Below are positions 58,956-64,000 of a DNA stretch of 64,000 nt, one piece after another. The stretch is from positions 124,001 to 188,000 of the forward strand of contig NZ_VSEY01000001.1 of NCBI RefSeq assembly GCF_008086045.1. The letters are read 5' to 3'. The notes under the pieces are model-generated. The model was not told the DNA's origin and did no database searches. It saw only the letters and a program-made list of their open reading frames with translations. This DNA comes from Nonomuraea sp. PA05 (lineage in GTDB: Bacteria > Actinomycetota > Actinomycetes > Streptosporangiales > Streptosporangiaceae). Position numbers and translations under genes: made by a program. How positions within the stretch are numbered: position 1 is the stretch's first letter; every line of letters begins with the position of its first letter.

Positions 58956-60080
58956 ATGACTGTGGACCTTTCAGCACGCAGGGAAGACCCGATGCGGCGG
59001 GACACGCTCGCCCTGGTCGACCGGCGGCTCCTGCCCGACGTGGGAGCAGGTCACGAGACCGTCGCCGCCGCGCACCACGTCTACGAGCACCTGATCGCGC
59101 TGTGGGCCCCCGGCGCGATCGAGGCCGCCTTCGACCTGGGCGTGTTCGCCGCGCTCGCGGACGGCCCGGCCACCGCCGAGGCGCTGGCGGGCCGCCTGGA
59201 GGTGGATCAGCGCGGGATGCGGGTCCTGCTGGACGCGCTGTCGGCCTACGACCTGATCGACCGCGGCTCCTCGGCGGGCGGCGTGCGTTACGGCCTGCGG
59301 GCGGGGCTGCGCGAATGCCTGCTGCCCGACGGGCTGTACAGCCTCGCGGGGAAGGTGCGCTACGACCGGATGCTGGCCTGGACCGCCTGGCGGAACCTGG
59401 CGCAGGCCGTCCGGGGCGACGGCAGCGCCGTCCCCCAGCACAACCAGATCTCCACCACCGAGTACGAGTCCCTGGTGCGCGGCATCAACTTCTGGGCGCC
59501 GCCGATCGTGTCGATCCTGGCCGGCGCCCTGCGCGACCGGGGCTGGCCCGCTGGGCCCGCCGCGCCGGCGATGCTGGACGTCGGCTGCGGCACCGGGCTC
59601 TACAGCCAGTTGCTGCTGCAGCAGTTCCCCGAGCTGACGGGCGTCGGGTTCGACGTGGAGCGGATCGTGTCCATCGCGCGGGCGCAGAGCGAGCGGATGG
59701 ACGTGGGCGACAGGTTCCAGCCGCTGGCCATCGACTTCTGGCAGCGGGACTGGGGGACCGGTTTCGACCTGGTGCTCTTCGCCAACATCTTCCACCTGCA
59801 GACCCCTGACTCCGCCAGGGAGCTCAGCATCCGGGCCAGCAAGGCGCTGGCCGGCGGCGGCGTGGTGGCCATCATCGACCAGATCGTGGACGACAGGGCG
59901 GACGCCGACAGCGTCCAGGACAGGTTCTTCCGGCTCTTCGCCGCGTCCATGCTCGCCACCGGGGGCGGGGACGCCTATCCGCTGAGCGACTACGACGAGT
60001 GGCTGAGCGTCGCGGGGCTGCGCAGGGCGGCGCTGGTGGACACGCCCATGCACCGCATCCTGCTCGCCACGCACGCCTGA
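58956..60080 (+). CDS. SAM-dependent O-methyltransferase (Methyltransf_2 type)
   Basis: A 374-residue methyltransferase: N-terminal dimerisation winged helix (AIEAAFDLGVFAALADGPAT, DQRGMRVLLDALSAYDLI), then MLDVGCGTGLYSQLLLQQFP (motif I) and VVAIIDQIVDD (motif IV region). Plant-type and actinobacterial members methylate phenolic or carboxylic oxygens. The catalytic His of plant enzymes is not clearly placed. ATG at 58956; 58992 is an alternative. Confidence 0.88.
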   Translation: MTVDLSARREDPMRRDTLALVDRRLLPDVGAGHETVAAAHHVYEHLIALWAPGAIEAAFDLGVFAALADGPATAEALAGRLEVDQRGMRVLLDALSAYDLIDRGSSAGGVRYGLRAGLRECLLPDGLYSLAGKVRYDRMLAWTAWRNLAQAVRGDGSAVPQHNQISTTEYESLVRGINFWAPPIVSILAGALRDRGWPAGPAAPAMLDVGCGTGLYSQLLLQQFPELTGVGFDVERIVSIARAQSERMDVGDRFQPLAIDFWQRDWGTGFDLVLFANIFHLQTPDSARELSIRASKALAGGGVVAIIDQIVDDRADADSVQDRFFRLFAASMLATGGGDAYPLSDYDEWLSVAGLRRAALVDTPMHRILLATHA

Positions 60081-60361
60081 CCCGGCTTTTCAGTCACAGG
60101 CGCAGAGCTGAATCGGTCAGCCGTAAACGTTCGACTGGTGCGGGTCCGCGGTCGAACACCCGCGCTGCCATTCAGCGGGCAGAAGCCTTTCGTTGCGGAC
60201 ACAAAACAGGTCCAGTACCTTGCGCAGCAGTGTCATGAATGAATTCGCCGGAGCGCGGCCATGCCCTGATACGGCGTCGCTGGATAAGCATTCGGCAAGG
60301 CCGCGGAGAACGAGAGAACGTGGCAGCCCAGCATCAGCCCGCCGACCGGGAGCGGAATTGC
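60081..60361. other. Intergenic region before the P450 gene
   Basis: 280 bases with no gene. It holds a small stem-loop (GCGGGT at 60140-60145 with ACCCGC at 60158-60163) that could end the methyltransferase transcript, so the P450 gene may have its own promoter. The GGTCGAACACC within the loop side looks like a tRNA T-loop, but no tRNA fold can be built around it. Confidence 0.4.
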
Positions 60362-61612
60362 ATGAGAATCATTGAGCCGCAGGCCGACATTCTGGCGGGG
60401 CACGCCGGCGTGAATCTGGCCGACCCCGATTTCTACGCGACGGGAAACGCCCATCTCGCCTGGCGGTCCATGCGAACGACAGAACCGCTGCTCTGGCACG
60501 ACCACCCGCGCGAAGGATTCTGGGTGGTGACGCGGCGCGCCGACGTACGGCGGGTGCTCGGCGAGCACGAGACCTTCAGCTCGCAACACGGCACCAGCAT
60601 CGCGATGCTCGGCGCTCCCGACCCGGGGGCCGGTCTCATGATGCAGGCCACCGATCCGCCCCGGCACCAGCGCTTCCGCGAGCAGCTCGGCCGGCCGCTG
60701 TCGGCGCACGCGGTGTCGGCGTACGAGGAGGACATCCGCTCGATCGTGCGCAGGACCGTCGCGCCGGCCCGGGACGGCGGCGTCTGGGACGCGGCGGCCG
60801 CGATCAAACGCATCCCGATGGCGGTCGCGGCCCACCTCATGCGGCTGCCGGACGCCGACGTGGACCCGCTCATGCGCCTGGCCTACGCCACGCTCGCGCC
60901 ACGCGATCCGCTCTATCGCATCGGCGGCGAGGAGGAGACCCTGGCCAGGGCGCACTACGAGATCTCGCACTACTTCTCCGGCCGTCTCGCGGAGCGCCGC
61001 AGGCAACCCTCGTCGGACCTGCTCAGCTACCTGATGTCGATCGAGGTGGAAGGGCGCAGGCTGAACGAGCGGGAGTTGCTGCTCAACTGCCTGAGCATGA
61101 TCGTCGGCGCGGTGGTCACCACCTCGCACGCCGTCTCCGCCACCCTCATGGCGCTGGCGGACGCGCACGGCGGGGAGGGCCGATGGCCGTCCCACCTCCG
61201 CATGGACTCCTTCGTCGAGGAGGCCCTGCGCTGGTCGTCCCCCATCACGCACTTCATGCGCCGCGCCCGCAAGGACGTCGAGCTGCACGGCAGGACCATC
61301 GCGGCGGGGCAGGCGGTGACGTCCTGGATCGCCTCCGCCAACCGTGACGAGAACGTGTTCGACCACCCCTACGCCTTCGACCACTGCCGCCGGCCCAACC
61401 GGCACGTCGCCTTCGGGAGCGGGCCGCACCGCTGCGTCGGCGCACCGCTGGCGCGCCTGATGCTGAAGCTGATCTTCGAGGAGCTCCGCGCGGACATCGA
61501 GTGCTTCGAGCCGGTGGGCGAACCGGCGCACGTGGTGTCCAACCAGGTGGCCGGGGTGAACAACCTGCCGCTGCGGGTCAAGGCGCGTCAGCGGGACTCC
61601 GTAACCCAGTAA
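60362..61612 (+). CDS. Cytochrome P450
   Basis: A 416-residue bacterial P450. The heme loop is FGSGPHRCVGAPLAR with ligand C358, and the ExxR pair lies in VEEALRWSS. The I-helix reads IVGAVVTTSHAV (G249, T253, T254): the acidic residue normally before the Thr (A/G-G-x-D/E-T) is absent. The N-terminal LADPDFYATGNAHLAWRSM and the family pattern are those of secondary-metabolite P450s. ATG at 60362 with GGAG upstream. Probably acts on a carrier-bound amino acid or on the product. Confidence 0.9.
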   Translation: MRIIEPQADILAGHAGVNLADPDFYATGNAHLAWRSMRTTEPLLWHDHPREGFWVVTRRADVRRVLGEHETFSSQHGTSIAMLGAPDPGAGLMMQATDPPRHQRFREQLGRPLSAHAVSAYEEDIRSIVRRTVAPARDGGVWDAAAAIKRIPMAVAAHLMRLPDADVDPLMRLAYATLAPRDPLYRIGGEEETLARAHYEISHYFSGRLAERRRQPSSDLLSYLMSIEVEGRRLNERELLLNCLSMIVGAVVTTSHAVSATLMALADAHGGEGRWPSHLRMDSFVEEALRWSSPITHFMRRARKDVELHGRTIAAGQAVTSWIASANRDENVFDHPYAFDHCRRPNRHVAFGSGPHRCVGAPLARLMLKLIFEELRADIECFEPVGEPAHVVSNQVAGVNNLPLRVKARQRDSVTQ

Positions 61613-61643
61613 CCAACGCAGCCCATCGATCGAAGGGGCGAGA

Positions 61644-62810
61644 ATGACTGCTCAAGACGCCGGAGTTCAGGAAGTCGACGTCATCGTCGTCGGCGGCGGG
61701 CCCTCGGGGTCGACCCTGGCCTCCCTGGTGGCCATGCAAGACCATCGGGTGCTGCTGCTGGAGAAGGAGACCTTCCCCCGCTACCAGATCGGCGAGTCGC
61801 TGCTGCCGTCGACCGTTCACGGCGTGTGCCGGCTGATCGGCGTGACCGACGAGCTGGCCCGCGCGGGCTTCACGGTGAAGCGCGGCGGAACCCTGCGCTG
61901 GGGCGCCAACCCGAAGCCGTGGACGTTCCTGTTCTCGGTCTCACCCAAGATGGCCGGCTCCACCTCGTTCGCGTACCAGGTGGAACGGATGAAGTTCGAC
62001 AAGATCCTCCTCGACCGGGCCCGCGAGCTCGGCGTGCGGGTCCGCGAGCAGTGCTCGGTCACCGACGTGCTCACGGCCCCCGACGGGCGGGTCCACGGCG
62101 TCCGCTACACCGGTCCCGACGGCGCCGAGACCGAGGTCCACGCCAAGTACGTGGTGGACGCGTCGGGCAACAGGAGCCGGATCCACAACAAGGTCGGCGG
62201 CACCAGGAAGTACTCCGAGTTCTTCCGCAGCCTGGCCCTCTTCGGCTACTTCGAGGGCGGCAAGCGGCTGCCGGCGCCGAACTCGGGCAACATCCTGTCC
62301 GCGGCGTTCGAGAGCGGCTGGTTCTGGTACATCCCGCTGAGCGACACGCTGACGAGCGTCGGCGCCGTGGTCGCCCGCGACATGGCGCACAGGATCCAGG
62401 GCGACCCGGAGAACGCGCTCAAGACCCTCATCCAGGAATGCCCTGAGGTCAGCGAACTGCTGGACGGCGCGACGCGCGTGACGACGGGGGAGTACGGCCA
62501 GATCAGGGTGCGCAAGGACTACTCCTACCACCAGACCCGCTTCTGGCGCCCCGGCATGGTCCTCGTCGGCGACGCCGCCTGCTTCGTGGACCCGGTCTTC
62601 TCCTCCGGCGTGCACCTGGCGACCTACAGCGCCCTGCTGGCGGCCAGGTCGATCAACAGCGTCCTGGCCGGCCGGATCGGGGAGCAGGCCGCATTCGACG
62701 AGTTCGAGCGGCGCTACCGCCGCGGGTACGGCCCCAGGGCCGGCGCCCCCGGCGGAAATCGGCCATCCGAAGCTGCGCCACCCCGCTTGCGCCGCCTTGA
62801 ACACTCATGA
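61644..62810 (+). CDS. Flavin-dependent halogenase of the glycopeptide type, C-terminally truncated
   Basis: A 388-residue protein whose first about 360 residues match BhaA/ComH-type phenolic halogenases: GGGPSGSTLASLVAMQDHRV, FPRYQIGESLLPSTVHGVCR, the WFWYIP motif (W226-P231) that identifies halogenases, and GDAACFVDPVFSSGVHLATY. Family members are about 490 residues. After FERRYRR the sequence leaves the family (GPRAGAPGGNRPSEAAPPRL) and stops; the missing C-terminal region is not found in another frame. Activity is therefore uncertain. AAGGGG lies before the ATG. Confidence 0.9.
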   Translation: MTAQDAGVQEVDVIVVGGGPSGSTLASLVAMQDHRVLLLEKETFPRYQIGESLLPSTVHGVCRLIGVTDELARAGFTVKRGGTLRWGANPKPWTFLFSVSPKMAGSTSFAYQVERMKFDKILLDRARELGVRVREQCSVTDVLTAPDGRVHGVRYTGPDGAETEVHAKYVVDASGNRSRIHNKVGGTRKYSEFFRSLALFGYFEGGKRLPAPNSGNILSAAFESGWFWYIPLSDTLTSVGAVVARDMAHRIQGDPENALKTLIQECPEVSELLDGATRVTTGEYGQIRVRKDYSYHQTRFWRPGMVLVGDAACFVDPVFSSGVHLATYSALLAARSINSVLAGRIGEQAAFDEFERRYRRGYGPRAGAPGGNRPSEAAPPRLRRLEHS

Positions 62811-62929
62811 GGAAATAGCGGATCACGGTGAGAGCGGCGCCCCTCGGGCGGGGCGTGCCGCCGCCGCCGGGGCCGGGGACGACGACGGCGTGAACGCACC
62901 GAACGTGCACTGTCCAAGGAGGCGCAGTG

Positions 62930-63028
62930 ATGGAACGTTGCGAAATCACCGGCGAACCGCCGAGGTCCGTCCCGCTGACGCGGCCGTCTCGCTTGATCGT
63001 CACCGAGCAGGGGGTACTGCCACGATGA
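62930..63028 (+). CDS. 32-residue small protein with a strong ribosome site
   Basis: AAGGAGG stands seven bases before the ATG at 62930, and the TGA forms an ATGA overlap with the acyl-CoA dehydrogenase start at 63025. The peptide (MERCEITGEPPRSVPLTRPS, and so on) has no recognised domain. It may be a leader gene for translational coupling, or the end of a lost larger gene. The 120 bases between it and the halogenase contain nothing else I can support. Confidence 0.5.
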   Translation: MERCEITGEPPRSVPLTRPSRLIVTEQGVLPR

Positions 63029-64000
63029 CGCCCGATGCCGCCGCCTTCGCCGACGCGGTACGCGGCCGGGCCGCCGGCTGGGACCTGGAAGGCGAGCTGC
63101 CCTCCGACGTCAGGGCCGCCGCGGGTGTGGCCGGGCTCCTCGGCGTGGGCCTGCCCGCCCGGTACGGCGGATCGGGCGGCACCCCGCACGAACTCGGCGA
63201 GGTGTGCGCGTCCCTCGGCGGGGTGTGCAGCGCGCTGCGCGGGCTGGTCACCGTCCAGGGCATGGTCACGGCCGCGCTGCTGCGCTGGGGGAGCGGCGAG
63301 CAGCGCGGGCGGTGGCTGCCCGAGCTGGCGCGGGGAGCGCGGATCGCCGGGTTCGCCGCCACCGAGCAGGGCGCCGGGTCGGACCTGACCGGGGTGAAAA
63401 CGCGCATCGACGAGGACGACGACGGCTCACTGACCGTCCGCGGCGCCAAGAAGTGGGTGACCTTCGGGCAGGTGGCCGACGTCTTCCTGGTGCTGGGCCG
63501 GACCGGCGGACGCCCGGCGTGCGCGCTCGTCGAGGCGGACCGGCCCGGCGTCGAGCTGGAGCCGGTCGAGGGCCAGCTCGGCATGCGCGCCGCGCAGATC
63601 GCCCACGTGCGGTTCGACGGCGTCCGGGTGCCGCTCGCCAACCAGGTCGCGCCGCCGGGCTTCGGGCTCTCGCACGTGGCCGCCACCGCGCTCGACCACG
63701 GGCGCTTCACCGCCGCCTGGGGCTGCGTCGGGATGGCCGACGCGTGCGTACGGCTCGCCGCGGCGCACGTCACCCGCAGGACCCAGCGCGGCGTGCCGCT
63801 CGCCGAACACCAGCTGGTCCGATCGGCGCTGGCCAAGGCCGCCGTGGACGCGGCCGCCGCCCGGGCCCTGTGCGCACGCGCCTCCCGCCTGCGCTCGGAC
63901 GGCGATCCCGAGGCCCCCGCCGCGACCATGATCGCCAAGTACGCCGCCGCGCGGGCGGCGGCCACGGTGAGCCGCGGCACGGTGCAGCTCCTCGGATCCG
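63025..64000 (+). CDS. Acyl-CoA dehydrogenase (runs off the right end)
   Basis: The first 325 codons of an acyl-CoA dehydrogenase fold protein: N-terminal helices (VAGLLGVGLPARYGGSGGTP), FAATEQGAGSDLTGVKTRI (flavin- and substrate-contact strand), KKWVTFGQVADVFLVLGR, and the C-terminal four-helix domain reached at ALDHGRFTAAWGCVGMADA. In biosynthetic clusters such enzymes oxidise acyl-ACP or acyl-CoA intermediates, for example in methoxymalonyl-ACP supply or carrier-bound amino-acid desaturation. The end of the gene and its catalytic base lie partly outside. Confidence 0.92.
   Translation, partial: MTPDAAAFADAVRGRAAGWDLEGELPSDVRAAAGVAGLLGVGLPARYGGSGGTPHELGEVCASLGGVCSALRGLVTVQGMVTAALLRWGSGEQRGRWLPELARGARIAGFAATEQGAGSDLTGVKTRIDEDDDGSLTVRGAKKWVTFGQVADVFLVLGRTGGRPACALVEADRPGVELEPVEGQLGMRAAQIAHVRFDGVRVPLANQVAPPGFGLSHVAATALDHGRFTAAWGCVGMADACVRLAAAHVTRRTQRGVPLAEHQLVRSALAKAAVDAAAARALCARASRLRSDGDPEAPAATMIAKYAAARAAATVSRGTVQLLGS

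Noticed and set aside
60120..60180. A tRNA-like T-loop (GGTCGAACACC)
   Set aside because: No acceptor, D or anticodon stems can be drawn around it; it is part of a small hairpin. I found no tRNA or rRNA gene in the window.

Overview
The window is about 70% GC and reads as a chromosome segment of a filamentous actinomycete. Genes are packed in operons with 4-base ATGA or GTGA overlaps, starts are often GTG or TTG, and there are paired ClpP proteases, a SpoIIE-type phosphatase, a STAS antagonist and secondary-metabolism genes. I lean towards a Streptosporangiaceae-like organism such as Nonomuraea, but no taxonomic marker proves it. All product names come from reading motifs; no database search was run.

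Layout. 1-4.2 kb (minus): an operon of MoxR ATPase, DUF58 protein, VWA membrane protein, RsmC-like and TrmH-like RNA methyltransferases and a partial glycerophosphodiesterase. 4.3-7.4 kb (plus): a membrane protein with a kinase-like N-lobe, a DUF2268 zinc protease behind a MerR-type promoter with almost no leader, and two clpP genes closed by a strong terminator. 7.4-12.5 kb: a two-module Lrp regulator and a catabolic-looking operon (deacetylase, MHS transporter, SDR, ketopantoate reductase family); both ends of the last gene carry short tandem repeats. 12.6-15.5 kb: AraC regulator, STAS protein, membrane protein, SDR. 15.7-17.2 kb: IS3 and tyrosine-recombinase remnants. 17.3-20.9 kb: SDR, alpha/beta hydrolase and quinone-reductase-like operon with a divergent LysR gene.

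21.1-26.9 kb (minus) is the most interesting part. A 50-codon gene is followed by two JmjC oxygenases, an arginase-fold enzyme with an extra N-terminal domain, an MFS exporter and a 2OG-Fe(II) oxygenase. The five enzyme and transport genes overlap tightly, and a stem-loop separates them from the small gene. I read this as a candidate ribosomal peptide (RiPP) pathway in which arginines become ornithine and residues are hydroxylated.

27-33 kb is sparse and decayed (transposase, GntR and other remnants) with a few intact genes: an RTX-like secreted protein, HxlR regulator, DUF4287 protein, membrane protein and GNAT. 33.6-39.9 kb: RecQ, SCO6745 family, aminotransferase with divergent XRE-cupin regulator, lipoprotein, and two abutting gene fragments. 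40-46.9 kb: Lrp regulator and a complete Dpp/Opp-type ABC importer ending with an M24-fold protein that lacks metal ligands. 47-53.2 kb: secreted hydrolase, an in-frame deletion fusion of an ABC exporter, an amino-acid ABC importer with an acetoacetate decarboxylase family gene and a TetR regulator. 53.2-57.1 kb: SpoIIE phosphatase, hydantoinase B fragment, M20 amidohydrolase.

57.2 kb to the end: an MbtH protein, cation/proton antiporter, O-methyltransferase, P450, a glycopeptide-type flavin halogenase with a missing C-terminus, a very small gene and a partial acyl-CoA dehydrogenase. This looks like one edge of a nonribosomal peptide cluster whose synthetases would lie beyond the right end.
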